From the IMG/VR virus record IMGVR_UViG_3300042350_001864, positions 1 through 28,276 of that record: a DNA stretch of 28,276 nt; one strand, given 5' to 3'. The stretch comes from a virus. A program made the position numbers and the translations under genes. This document shows, piece after piece, positions 15,255 to 21,765 of the stretch. Position 1 is the stretch's first letter. Every line of letters begins with the position of its first letter. The notes below the pieces were generated by a model, which did no database searches, was not told where the DNA came from, and saw only the letters and a program-made list of their open reading frames with translations.

Positions 15255-17494
15255 GATACCTGTCGCTGTTCTCCGGCATCGAAGCCGCGAGCGTTGCATG
15301 GCACGACCTCGGCTGGACCCCGGTCGCGTTCGCAGAGATCGAGAAGTTCCCGAGCGCGGTGCTGAAGCACCGATTCCCCAACGTCCCGAATTGGGGCGAC
15401 GTCACCAAATACCAGGAGTGGCCTGATGCAGATGTCGATGTTCTCGTCGGAGGATCACCTTGCCAGTCTTTCTCCGTCGCCGGTCTCCGAAAGGGACTGG
15501 CAGATCCGCGTGGCAACCTCATGCTCACCTATCTTGCGATTGCTCAACGATATCGGCCCCGTTGGGTGGTATGGGAGAACGTTCCCGGTGTCCTGTCGAG
15601 CAACCAAGGAAGGGATTTTGGAACCTTCCTTGGAGGGCTGGGGGAGTGCGGGTATGGGTTCGCCTACCGGGTTCTTGACGCTCAATTTGTGCGAACACGA
15701 CAGCATCCCGGAGCAGTTCCCCAACGACGGCGGCGTGTGTTCGTTGTCGGACATCTTGGAGACTGGAGACGTGCCGCAGCGGTTTTTCTTAACGCCCAAA
15801 GCTTGTCAGGGAATCCTCCGCCGAGCAGGAAAGCGGGGCAAAGATTTGCCGGAGGCGCTGCAAGCGGCTCTGGGCGGAGTGGCTGGCCTTCCGAAGTGAG
15901 CTGCACCCTCAACACCAAGTACGGCGAGAAGATGGGGCTCGAGGACCAGCACGCCCTCAACGGTGCGGAGATGTTCGTGCCGGCGACCTTCAGCAGTCCC
16001 GCGATCGGCGACATCCGTGAGGATGACGTGGCCGGCACCATCACCCGCCACAGCGGTGCGGGCGGCGAGACGCAGAATGCTGCGTTCGTCATGGCGTCGG
16101 GCCAGAGCGGCGCGTGTATCGAGAGCGACGTGTCGGTGACGCTGACCTGTCTGCACGAGGCGCCGATTGCGTTCCAGTCCACCTGTCGAGCGGAGGATGC
16201 CGAGACCGACCTATCGCCTACTCTGCGCCGGCATGACCCGATGGCGGTGATGCAGGCCATCCCCATCCATGACCAAGCTACCCGCCATGCGGGCAAGCGC
16301 GGTGAACACAGCGACGGCAAGGGCAACGGCCTCGGTGTCGGCCAACCCGGTGACCCTGCGCCGACGCTGACGAAGGGCGACAAACACGCGGTCGCGCAAC
16401 CGATGGCGTTCAAGATCCGCAGCGGCATCGAGCGCGAGGACGGCAGCCGCGGCAGCACCAACATCGGCAAACAGGCCGGCAAGGGGTTCCTTGGCAGCGA
16501 GGAGCGCGCCTTCACGGTCGGCACCACGCAGGACCAACACGTGGCGGTGCCGGTCGGGTTCCGCAAGACCAGTCGCGCCAAGGAGGTGGACGGGCATGAG
16601 ACGTGGGTCGAGGGCGAGGTGAGCAACACCCTCAACACATTCGATGTCGGCGACATGCGGGCGGTGGATCTCGTGGCGCAGCCGGTGGCATTCCGAGACA
16701 CGGCGGACTGCCTGACCGCCGCCTACGGGACGAAGTGGAACGGCAACGCCAGCGCGGACAACGGCAGCCTGTTCGCAGCGCAGCCGGTCGCGCATTCGCT
16801 GCGCGGCGAGGGTTTCGATGCGAGTGAGGATGGCACCGGGCGCGGCATCCCGTTGGTGCCGGTCGGCAAGGGTTCGCATTGGGACGATCCGCGAAACCCG
16901 CGCCCGACTCTGAACCAAGCGTCGCAGGGCAGCGGCGCCATCGGCTACGGCAACCAAGAGCTGTTCGCGCAGCGCGGCGGCGGCTTGGTGCCGGACATCG
17001 CACCGACGCTCGATCAGCGGGCGGGGCGCAGCGGCGAGAATTCGTTCGCCACGAGCGGCGGACTAGTGCCGGTCGGCACCGACCTCTACAACGGCGCGAT
17101 GACCGGCGACATCGCCGCGACGATGGGAACGAATGGCAGCAGCATCAACGGCAGCGGGCCGACCGTGTTGCAGCCGCTAGCGACCGACATCAAGCAGGTT
17201 CAATGGGCAAGCGGCGGCGGCCAAGTGGAAAACGACACCGCGCAGGCGCTCCGATCGAATGCCGAATACAACTACCAATTTGCGCGTGTCGCCATGCGGG
17301 TGCGCCGGCTGATGCCGGTGGAGTGTGAGCGGCTCCAGGGGTTCCCTGACGGGTGGACCGACGTGCCATGGCGCGGCAAGCCGACCAGCCCGGACGGCCC
17401 GCGCTACAAGGCGCTCGGGAATTCGATGGCGGTGAATTGCATGAGGTGGATCGGCGAACGCATCCAACAGGTGGAGGACATCCATGGCGATTGA
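15251..17494 (+). CDS. C5-cytosine DNA methyltransferase with giant repeat-rich insertion
   Basis: 747 residues. C5-MTase motifs: I LFSGIEAAS (residues 6-14), IV GGSPCQSFS with catalytic Cys71, VI WENVPG, VIII QRRRRVFVVG (158-167), IX RRLMPVECERLQGFP (from 685) and X RYKALGNSMAV. It transfers a methyl group to cytosine C5, probably to protect phage DNA from restriction. Motifs VIII and IX are more than 500 residues apart, far more than in typical enzymes. The insertion (about 205-680) holds about a dozen weak repeats around a TL dipeptide. Near motif VIII, DAQ and VPQRRRR are separated by a run (FVRTRQHPGA) where DAQYFGVPQRRRR is usual. Residues 59-216 are overlapped by a second gene in the +1 frame. 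The start overlaps the previous stop (ATGA). Confidence 0.9.
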   Translation: MRYLSLFSGIEAASVAWHDLGWTPVAFAEIEKFPSAVLKHRFPNVPNWGDVTKYQEWPDADVDVLVGGSPCQSFSVAGLRKGLADPRGNLMLTYLAIAQRYRPRWVVWENVPGVLSSNQGRDFGTFLGGLGECGYGFAYRVLDAQFVRTRQHPGAVPQRRRRVFVVGHLGDWRRAAAVFLNAQSLSGNPPPSRKAGQRFAGGAASGSGRSGWPSEVSCTLNTKYGEKMGLEDQHALNGAEMFVPATFSSPAIGDIREDDVAGTITRHSGAGGETQNAAFVMASGQSGACIESDVSVTLTCLHEAPIAFQSTCRAEDAETDLSPTLRRHDPMAVMQAIPIHDQATRHAGKRGEHSDGKGNGLGVGQPGDPAPTLTKGDKHAVAQPMAFKIRSGIEREDGSRGSTNIGKQAGKGFLGSEERAFTVGTTQDQHVAVPVGFRKTSRAKEVDGHETWVEGEVSNTLNTFDVGDMRAVDLVAQPVAFRDTADCLTAAYGTKWNGNASADNGSLFAAQPVAHSLRGEGFDASEDGTGRGIPLVPVGKGSHWDDPRNPRPTLNQASQGSGAIGYGNQELFAQRGGGLVPDIAPTLDQRAGRSGENSFATSGGLVPVGTDLYNGAMTGDIAATMGTNGSSINGSGPTVLQPLATDIKQVQWASGGGQVENDTAQALRSNAEYNYQFARVAMRVRRLMPVECERLQGFPDGWTDVPWRGKPTSPDGPRYKALGNSMAVNCMRWIGERIQQVEDIHGD
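15414..15418 (+). promoter_or_regulatory. Internal Shine-Dalgarno for the nested gene
   Basis: AGGAG inside the methyltransferase reading frame (in the codons for Gln-Glu-Trp), with 7 nt to ATG 15426. This is the optimal spacing and supports translation of the nested gene from this start. Confidence 0.6.
15426..15899 (+). CDS. Nested (overprinted) gene inside the methyltransferase gene
   Basis: 157 residues in the +1 frame of the methyltransferase, beginning near motif IV and ending after motif VIII. The protein looks real: MSMFSSEDHLASLSPS start, GWYGRTFPVSCRATKEG, a GGVCSLSDILETGDVPQRFF segment, then KACQGILRRAGKRGKDLP. From memory this matches a family of uncharacterised phage proteins (SLSDILETG.VPQR motif). 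In the overlap, by hand count, about 76 of 158 methyltransferase codons end in A/T, compared with 9 of 58 upstream and 4 of the next 50. In the nested frame only about 47 of 158 do. That is expected if the nested frame is under selection. AGGAG lies 7 nt upstream. Function unknown; no membrane segment or signal peptide. Confidence 0.75.
   Translation: MQMSMFSSEDHLASLSPSPVSERDWQIRVATSCSPILRLLNDIGPVGWYGRTFPVSCRATKEGILEPSLEGWGSAGMGSPTGFLTLNLCEHDSIPEQFPNDGGVCSLSDILETGDVPQRFFLTPKACQGILRRAGKRGKDLPEALQAALGGVAGLPK
15890..17280 (+). repeat. Degenerate protein-level repeats in the methyltransferase insertion
   Basis: The translated region shows recurring units built on x-TL-x followed by a charged/Gly stretch and an AV or PVAF ending: SCTLNTKYG, GTITRHSG, VTLTCLHE, SPTLRRHD, APTLTKGD, SNTLNTFD, DCLTAAYG, RPTLNQAS, APTLDQRA, AATMGTNG and AQALRSNA. 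Spacing is 30-50 residues. The DNA itself is diverged, so these are old or selected repeats, not recent tandem copies. Confidence 0.6.
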
Positions 17495-17732
17495 GTTGGA
17501 CGAGTGGGACAAGGCGTGGTTGTCGCAGCAGCACACGCCGGATGAGTGGCGACGGGAATGCGAAAGCGCCCTCAAGCGGTGCGCGTGGTACGCCGCCCGC
17601 ATCACGGAGCTCGAGGCTGAAGTGACACGGCTGCGCGGCGGGCAAGCGGCCTGCGGTTATCCCGGCTGCATGGACGGGGAGGGGCGCTGCGAGCGGATGT
17701 TCAAGGGCGAGTGCGCGGGGCCGCGCAAGTGA
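17484..17732 (+). CDS. Small coiled-coil protein with cysteine cluster
   Basis: 82 residues. A helical part (DEWRRECESALKRCAWYAA, ITELEAEVTRLRGG) likely forms a short coiled coil. It is followed by CGYPGC, then C and C (ERMFKGECAG), four cysteines that could bind zinc. No family recognised with confidence. ATG 17484 has GGAGG upstream and overlaps the methyltransferase 3' end by 11 nt. Its stop overlaps the next gene (GTGA). Confidence 0.6.
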   Translation: MAIELDEWDKAWLSQQHTPDEWRRECESALKRCAWYAARITELEAEVTRLRGGQAACGYPGCMDGEGRCERMFKGECAGPRK

Positions 17733-18283
17733 CCCTGCACACGCATACCGCACCGCTGCCGGCGCACCAGTACGTCTGGATCGACGGCGATGCGATTGGC
17801 AAGCATGAGCCGCTGCGGGCGGTCTGGTTCGGTCTCACGTCGTGGCCCGGTCGGGCGTTCGGGTGTCACGTCCTGCTCGAGTGCGGGGCGGTCTACCGCA
17901 ACGTGCCGCTGCATCAGCTCGCCTCCAAGCCCGGAGCGCCGGCATGGCGGGCGTCGGACGCACAGACATGGGACGCATACGGTTGGCAGTTCGCGCTGCT
18001 CGACTACCCGTACCTGTCGAACATGAACGCGAAGGCGCGGCTGCGGAGCGGCGCGGAGCATGGCGGGATGTACCTGTTCACGCTAGCCCCGGTCGGCGAT
18101 GCCTTCAGCGCGGCGCCGGAGCAGTCGAAGGAGTTCTACTTCCTCGCGCTCGACAACGGCAGGTATACCGCGCAGCCGACCAACCAGGTGCTGATCGAGG
18201 ACCGCAGTTGGGTCACCGTGCTAGAGTGGCCGAAGTTCCTGAAGCGGCAGAGCGACTGGCACAGCGCAGAGGAGCGCGATTGA
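17729..18283 (+). CDS. Hypothetical phage protein
   Basis: 184 residues. Notable segments are WFGLTSWPGRAFGCHVLLEC, GAVYRNVPLHQLA, WDAYGWQFALLDYPYL and a closing TVLEWPKFLKRQ. It appears to be a compact alpha/beta soluble protein. I have a general memory of similar uncharacterised proteins in other phages but cannot name a function. GTG 17729 is chosen because it overlaps the preceding stop (GTGA); an earlier GTG at 17711 is possible. Confidence 0.68.
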   Translation: MTLHTHTAPLPAHQYVWIDGDAIGKHEPLRAVWFGLTSWPGRAFGCHVLLECGAVYRNVPLHQLASKPGAPAWRASDAQTWDAYGWQFALLDYPYLSNMNAKARLRSGAEHGGMYLFTLAPVGDAFSAAPEQSKEFYFLALDNGRYTAQPTNQVLIEDRSWVTVLEWPKFLKRQSDWHSAEERD

Positions 18284-18390
18284 ACGAGCTGATCACCTAT
18301 CTGCTGGTCATCGTGCTAGGGGTCTACGCGATCATCGGCGTGATCAGTCTCATGCTGCTGCTGTATTACATCATCCGGGGTGAACGATGA
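18280..18390 (+). CDS. 36-residue single-TM protein with TTG start
   Basis: A tiny gene starting with TTG at 18280, overlapping the previous stop (TTGA), with a strong GAGGAG at 18270-18275. The product is almost entirely one hydrophobic helix (LLVIVLGVYAIIGVISLMLL) followed by YYIIRGER. The stop overlaps the next ATG (ATGA). The chain of couplings and the clean membrane helix support a real gene. It may be a small membrane-active early protein; function unknown. Confidence 0.55.
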   Translation: MNELITYLLVIVLGVYAIIGVISLMLLLYYIIRGER

Positions 18391-18710
18391 GCGCAAGCCA
18401 ACGCAGGAAGGGCGCAGCCGGGGAACGCGAGCTCGCGCAGTTGCTGACCGAGCAGTTGGGCTGGGTGGTCTCGAGGAACCTCGCGCAGGCCCGGGACGGC
18501 GGCGACGACCTGACCATCGCGCAGTTCCGGGTCGAGGTGAAGCGCCGCAAGGCCATCGCGGTCCACCAGTTCATGGACCAGGCCGCCGCAGCCGCCGGCA
18601 CCGGGGAAGTCCCGGTGGTCGCCATGCGGGGCGACGGGCAGGGGTGGCTCGTCATGTTCCGGCTCGAGGATGCGGTGCCGCTGATCCGCGAGGCATTGCC
18701 CGACCGGTAG
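18387..18710 (+). CDS. PDDEXK nuclease, Holliday-junction-resolvase-like
   Basis: 107 residues. The pattern RRKGAAGERELAQLL (E13), then SRNLAQARDGGDDL (D40/D41) and FRVEVKRRK (E50-V-K52), is the E-D-ExK core of archaeal-Hjc/phage-type resolvases of the PDDEXK fold. A conserved VHQFMDQAAAAA helix follows. It would cut branched recombination or replication intermediates before packaging. It complements the Erf/YqaJ operon on the other strand. ATG 18387 overlaps the preceding stop. Confidence 0.82.
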   Translation: MSASQRRKGAAGERELAQLLTEQLGWVVSRNLAQARDGGDDLTIAQFRVEVKRRKAIAVHQFMDQAAAAAGTGEVPVVAMRGDGQGWLVMFRLEDAVPLIREALPDR

Positions 18711-18724
18711 GGGCGGGCTATCAT
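18696..18724 (+). promoter_or_regulatory. Possible internal promoter
   Basis: TTGCCC (18696-18701), a 17-bp spacer, and TATCAT (18719-18724; 5 of 6 to consensus). The predicted start falls at or next to ATG 18731, which would give a leaderless transcript. No good Shine-Dalgarno precedes that ATG. Weak, position-based call. Confidence 0.25.
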
Positions 18725-18730
18725 CAGGGC

Positions 18731-18940
18731 ATGAGCGCCGACGACGGCATCCGGTTCGCCCGCTGCCTCAACTGCAACAGCTCTGGCTGGGTGGCGGACG
18801 GCATGGGCGACTGGATTCGATGCCACGAGTGCAACCGACCCGTACCGCCCAAGGCCAGCGCGACCGTGTTGACATTCGCGCGCGGGGCGCTGGTCCGGCG
18901 ACCGGCAGTTGACAGCAGGGAGACCCCCGATGGCGAGTAG
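18731..18940 (+). CDS. Small zinc-ribbon-like protein
   Basis: 69 residues. Two CxxC pairs (CLNCN at about residue 12 and CHECN at about 31) with a strand pair between them (GWVADGMGDWIR) suggest a zinc ribbon. The C-terminal half is basic and probably flexible. No family recognised. The ATG is only weakly preceded by a ribosome site. The 3' end overlaps the next gene by 11 nt. Confidence 0.6.
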   Translation: MSADDGIRFARCLNCNSSGWVADGMGDWIRCHECNRPVPPKASATVLTFARGALVRRPAVDSRETPDGE

Positions 18941-19085
18941 ACCCGGCCTGTACGCGAACATCTGGGCCAAGCGCAAGCGGATCGCGGAAGGGTCCGGCGA
19001 GAAGATGCGGAAACCCGGCAGCCCCGGCGCGCCGACCGCGAAGGCATTCCGGGAGTCGATGAAGACCGCGCTCGGGCGCAAGTGA
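18930..19085 (+). CDS. Small basic conserved phage protein
   Basis: 51 residues, strongly basic: MASRPGLYANIWAKRKRI, then GSGEKMRKPGSPGAPTAKAF. The 'PGLYANIxAKRxRI..GSGE.MRKPGS.GAPTA' pattern recurs, from memory, in small proteins of other phages near the terminase genes. ATG 18930 follows AGGGAG by 7 nt, and the stop overlaps the next start (TGATG). The function is unknown; the charge suggests nucleic-acid contact. Confidence 0.65.
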   Translation: MASRPGLYANIWAKRKRIAEGSGEKMRKPGSPGAPTAKAFRESMKTALGRK

Positions 19086-19336
19086 TGGCGAAGGCGCAAC
19101 TGCTGGGCGACAACGGCGACCTCGAGGGGGAAGACCCGTTCGACCTGCGCCGCCGTCAGGGAGGCCGCGTGAGCCTCGGTGGAGCCGCCGGCAGGGTGCC
19201 GCGGCTCGCCCCTAGGGCTACCGCCGGAGTCGCCGCAGCGGGCCTCGGAGGGCCGCAGCCGACCCCGTCGCCGGGTAGACCGGGCGGACCCGGGGGCAGA
19301 CCACCGTCCGACCGTGGAGACGTGAACCTGGTATGA
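19085..19336 (+). CDS. Gly/Pro-rich hypothetical protein
   Basis: 83 residues. A short polar N-terminus (LLGDNGDLEGEDPFDLRRR) is followed by a low-complexity Gly/Pro/Arg/Ala tail. The tail composition could partly reflect the high-GC frame, so the coding call rests mainly on the TGATG and ATGA couplings on both sides. No family recognised. Confidence 0.42.
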   Translation: MAKAQLLGDNGDLEGEDPFDLRRRQGGRVSLGGAAGRVPRLAPRATAGVAAAGLGGPQPTPSPGRPGGPGGRPPSDRGDVNLV

Positions 19337-19629
19337 AGACCCCGGCATGGCAGCGCAAGGCAGGGCAGAACCCGAAGGGCGGTCTCAATGAGGCCGGTCG
19401 CCGATCCGCCAAGGCCGAGGGCATGAACCTCAAGGCCCCGGTCAAGTCCGGCGACAACCCCCGCCGCGCCAGTTTCCTCGCCCGGATGGGCAACATGCCC
19501 GGACCCATGGTCGGGAAGGACGGCAAGCCCACCCGCCTCGCGCTCGCGCTGCGGGCATGGGGAGCCAGCTCCAAGGAAGACGCCAAGGCCAAGGCCCGGG
19601 CAATCAGCAACCGCAACAAGGGGAAGTGA
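19333..19629 (+). CDS. Small basic phage protein (DUF6321-like)
   Basis: 98 residues. PAWQRKAGQNPKGGLNEAGR near the N-terminus and SGDNPRRASFLARMGNMPG in the middle are the recurrent motif of small phage proteins annotated as DUF6321-like. Basic and glycine-rich, with a lysine-rich end. It lies just upstream of the terminase genes with other small basic proteins. Function unknown. ATG 19333 overlaps the preceding stop. Confidence 0.7.
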   Translation: MKTPAWQRKAGQNPKGGLNEAGRRSAKAEGMNLKAPVKSGDNPRRASFLARMGNMPGPMVGKDGKPTRLALALRAWGASSKEDAKAKARAISNRNKGK

Positions 19630-19631
19630 CC

Positions 19632-19802
19632 ATGCCGCTCATGCAGGGATACGGGAAGAAGACCATCAGCCGCAACATCTCGACCGAGGTCCGCGCCGGC
19701 AGACCCCAGAAGCAGGCGGTCGCCATCGCCATGAACACCGCCCGCCAGTCCGCCAAGAAGGCCGGCAAGGGCGCCGCCGCCCGACGCTTGATGGCGAAGT
19801 GA
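19632..19802 (+). CDS. Small basic phage protein (DUF6496-like)
   Basis: 56 residues. MPLMQGYGKKTISRNISTEV, then AGRPQKQAVAIAMNTARQS, is a well-known short phage and prophage motif (ISxNI.TE..AG.P.KQAVAIA). Family function unknown. It has a weak GGGGAAG ribosome site, and its stop overlaps the small terminase start (TGATG). Confidence 0.78.
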   Translation: MPLMQGYGKKTISRNISTEVRAGRPQKQAVAIAMNTARQSAKKAGKGAAARRLMAK

Positions 19803-20188
19803 TGCCAGACAGGGCGGAACAGGTCAGGGCGGTCCTCGCGCTAATCGAGGACGGCATGTCGGAGAACGCCGCCTGTCTGCAGGTCGGCATCAATCGGGCG
19901 ACCTTCCGAGCCGCGGCGCTGAAGGTAACAGCTGGTGACAGTTACGCGCGCGCATTGGAAGCACTGGCGCAGGATCAGGTTGAGAAAGCCGAGCAGGTCA
20001 TCGAGGACATGCGGAACGGGGTCATCGACGCGCAGCAGGCCCGGGTCGAGCTCGATGCCCGCAAGTGGTTCGCCTCCAAGTTCCTGCCCAAGCGGTACGG
20101 CGACAAGGCCGAGGTCGAGCATTCGGGCAGCGTCGGCCTGACGGTCAACGTCGTGCGGTTCACCGATGCCGATCCATCTGCCGGCTAA
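19802..20188 (+). CDS. terS: Terminase small subunit
   Basis: 128 residues. The N-terminal part (VRAVLALIEDGMSENAACLQ, VGINRATFRAAAL) is a HTH-like DNA-recognition domain. The middle is helical and oligomer-forming in related proteins. The motif ARVELDARKWFASKFLPKRY, then GDKAEVEHSG, is typical of small terminases, which recognise the packaging site and regulate the large subunit. The large terminase begins 23 nt before its stop. ATG 19802 is used; the GTG at 19799 is an alternative. Confidence 0.85.
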   Translation: MPDRAEQVRAVLALIEDGMSENAACLQVGINRATFRAAALKVTAGDSYARALEALAQDQVEKAEQVIEDMRNGVIDAQQARVELDARKWFASKFLPKRYGDKAEVEHSGSVGLTVNVVRFTDADPSAG

Positions 20189-21533
20189 CGGCTGGAGGCC
20201 GCGCCACTACCAGATGCCCGCATGGTCGGCGCTCGAGCGCGGCTGCAAGCGGCTCGCGCTCGCGTGGCACCGCAGATCCGGCAAGGACGACCTGTCCCTG
20301 CACTGGGCGGCGGTCAGCGCCATGACCCGGGTGGGCGGCATCTGGCACATGCTCCCGCAGGCGAACCAGTCCCGGAAGGCCATCTGGGACGCGGTGGACC
20401 CGCACACTGGCCGGCGCCGCATCGACGCCGCCTTCCCGCCTGAGCTGCGCGAGACCACCCGCGAGCAGGACATGTTCCTGCGGTTCAAGAACGGCAGCAC
20501 TTGGCAGGTGGTCGGCAGCGACAACTACAACAGCCTGATCGGCTCGCCGCCCATGGGGGTGGTGTTCTCCGAGTACGCGCTCGCCGACCCCAACGCGTGG
20601 GCCTTCCTGCGCCCCATCCTCGCGGAGAACAACGGCTGGGCCATCTTCATCTCGACCCCGCGTGGCCGGAACCACTTCGCCAGGATGGTGGACTACGCCC
20701 GGAAGGACCGCGACTGGTTCGGGCAGGTGCTGACGGTCGAGGACACAGGCGCGATCCCGATCGAGACCATCCGACGCGAGCGCAAGGAGCTGAAGGTCGA
20801 GCGCGGCGACAAGGAAGCCGAGGCCATCATCCGGCAGGAGTATTACTGCGACTTCGATGCCGACATCCCCGGCTCGTACTACGGCGATGCCATGAGCCGC
20901 GCCGAGCAGGACGGGCGGGTCGGCCCCTTCCCGCACGTGGTCGGCCAACCGGTCGGCACCGCATGGGACATCGGCATCGGCGACTCGACGGTCATCTGGT
21001 TCTACCAGTTCGTCGGCCACAAGATCCGCATCATCAACGTCCTCGAGGGGTCGGGCGTCGGTCTGGACTGGTATGCCAAGAAGCTCCTGGCCATGGACTA
21101 CGTCTACGGCGACCATATCTGGCCGCACGACGGGGCGGTGAAGGAGTGGGGCAGCGGCAAGTCCCGGCTCGAGACCGCCGCCGGCTACGGCCTGAAGCCG
21201 CGGGTCCTTGAGGCCGACTCCGTTGACGATGGCATCAACGCGGTGCGCCAGATGCTGCCCACGGTTGAGTGGAACGCGAACCCGGACACGTTCCCCGGCG
21301 AGGAGCCGGAGGATGCCAAGGCCAGGATGTCGCGCGCGATGGATGCCATCCGGCAGTACCGCCGGGAGTACGATGAGCGGCTCCAGCGGTTCAAGGATCG
21401 CCCGCTGCATGACTGGTCGAGCCACCATGCCGATGCCCTGCGCTACCTCGCCAAGGGGCGGCGCCCGTTCCGCGGCACGAGCCAGCGGGCAAGGCCCGGG
21501 GCGGCAGTAGCGGACTACCCAATCCTCGGCTAG
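20166..21533 (+). CDS. terL: Terminase large subunit (ATPase/nuclease)
   Basis: 455 residues. The packaging motor's ATPase has the variant Walker A WHRRSGKDD (34-42), Walker B VVFSEY (132-137) and coupling motif FISTPRG (161-167). The RNase-H-like nuclease has TAWDIGIGDST (D268, D273) and a late acidic residue in HHADALRYL (D423). It pumps DNA into the procapsid through the portal and cuts it. Length and motif order fit podovirus-type large terminases. No clear Shine-Dalgarno is visible, and translation is probably coupled to terS. Confidence 0.95.
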   Translation: MPIHLPANGWRPRHYQMPAWSALERGCKRLALAWHRRSGKDDLSLHWAAVSAMTRVGGIWHMLPQANQSRKAIWDAVDPHTGRRRIDAAFPPELRETTREQDMFLRFKNGSTWQVVGSDNYNSLIGSPPMGVVFSEYALADPNAWAFLRPILAENNGWAIFISTPRGRNHFARMVDYARKDRDWFGQVLTVEDTGAIPIETIRRERKELKVERGDKEAEAIIRQEYYCDFDADIPGSYYGDAMSRAEQDGRVGPFPHVVGQPVGTAWDIGIGDSTVIWFYQFVGHKIRIINVLEGSGVGLDWYAKKLLAMDYVYGDHIWPHDGAVKEWGSGKSRLETAAGYGLKPRVLEADSVDDGINAVRQMLPTVEWNANPDTFPGEEPEDAKARMSRAMDAIRQYRREYDERLQRFKDRPLHDWSSHHADALRYLAKGRRPFRGTSQRARPGAAVADYPILG

Positions 21534-21564
21534 ACTCGCCGCAACCACGACCGCGAGGTGCGTT

Positions 21565-21765
21565 ATGTCCGGCCTGTTCAAACCCAAGATGCCGAAGGTT
21601 GAGCCGCCTCCCCCGCCGCCCGAGACCGACGTGGCGAAGCAGCGCGAGATCGAGTCCACCCGGATGCGCCGCCGTCGCGGGCGCGCCGCCACGATGATGT
21701 CCACCCCTGAGACCCGGATGCAGGGCGGGGTCGGTACCACCCGGCTGCTCGGCGGCGGCATGTAA
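21565..21765 (+). CDS. Small phage protein next to terminase
   Basis: 66 residues. MSGLFKPKMPKVEPPPPPPE, then a basic helix (RMRRRRGRAATMMS) and TRLLGGGM at the end. From memory this N-terminus (GLFxPKMPKVExPPP) and C-terminus are typical of a small conserved protein of podoviruses located between terminase and portal. The role is unknown, possibly a minor virion or assembly protein. GAGGTG lies 7-8 nt upstream of ATG 21565. Its end overlaps the next ATG by one base. Confidence 0.72.
   Translation: MSGLFKPKMPKVEPPPPPPETDVAKQREIESTRMRRRRGRAATMMSTPETRMQGGVGTTRLLGGGM

Noticed and set aside
15426-15899. Nested frame as a frameshift scar of the methyltransferase
   Set aside because: Methyltransferase motifs IV, VI and VIII all read correctly in the main frame across this stretch, and the nested product has its own start site and motifs unrelated to the methyltransferase.
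15682-16701. 339-codon antisense frame opposite the methyltransferase
   Set aside because: Low-complexity Ser/Arg/Pro product, no ribosome site; the methyltransferase and the +1 nested gene explain the codon pattern better.
20160-21761. 533-codon antisense frame opposite large terminase
   Set aside because: Mirror of terL codons, no start signal and no recognisable domain.
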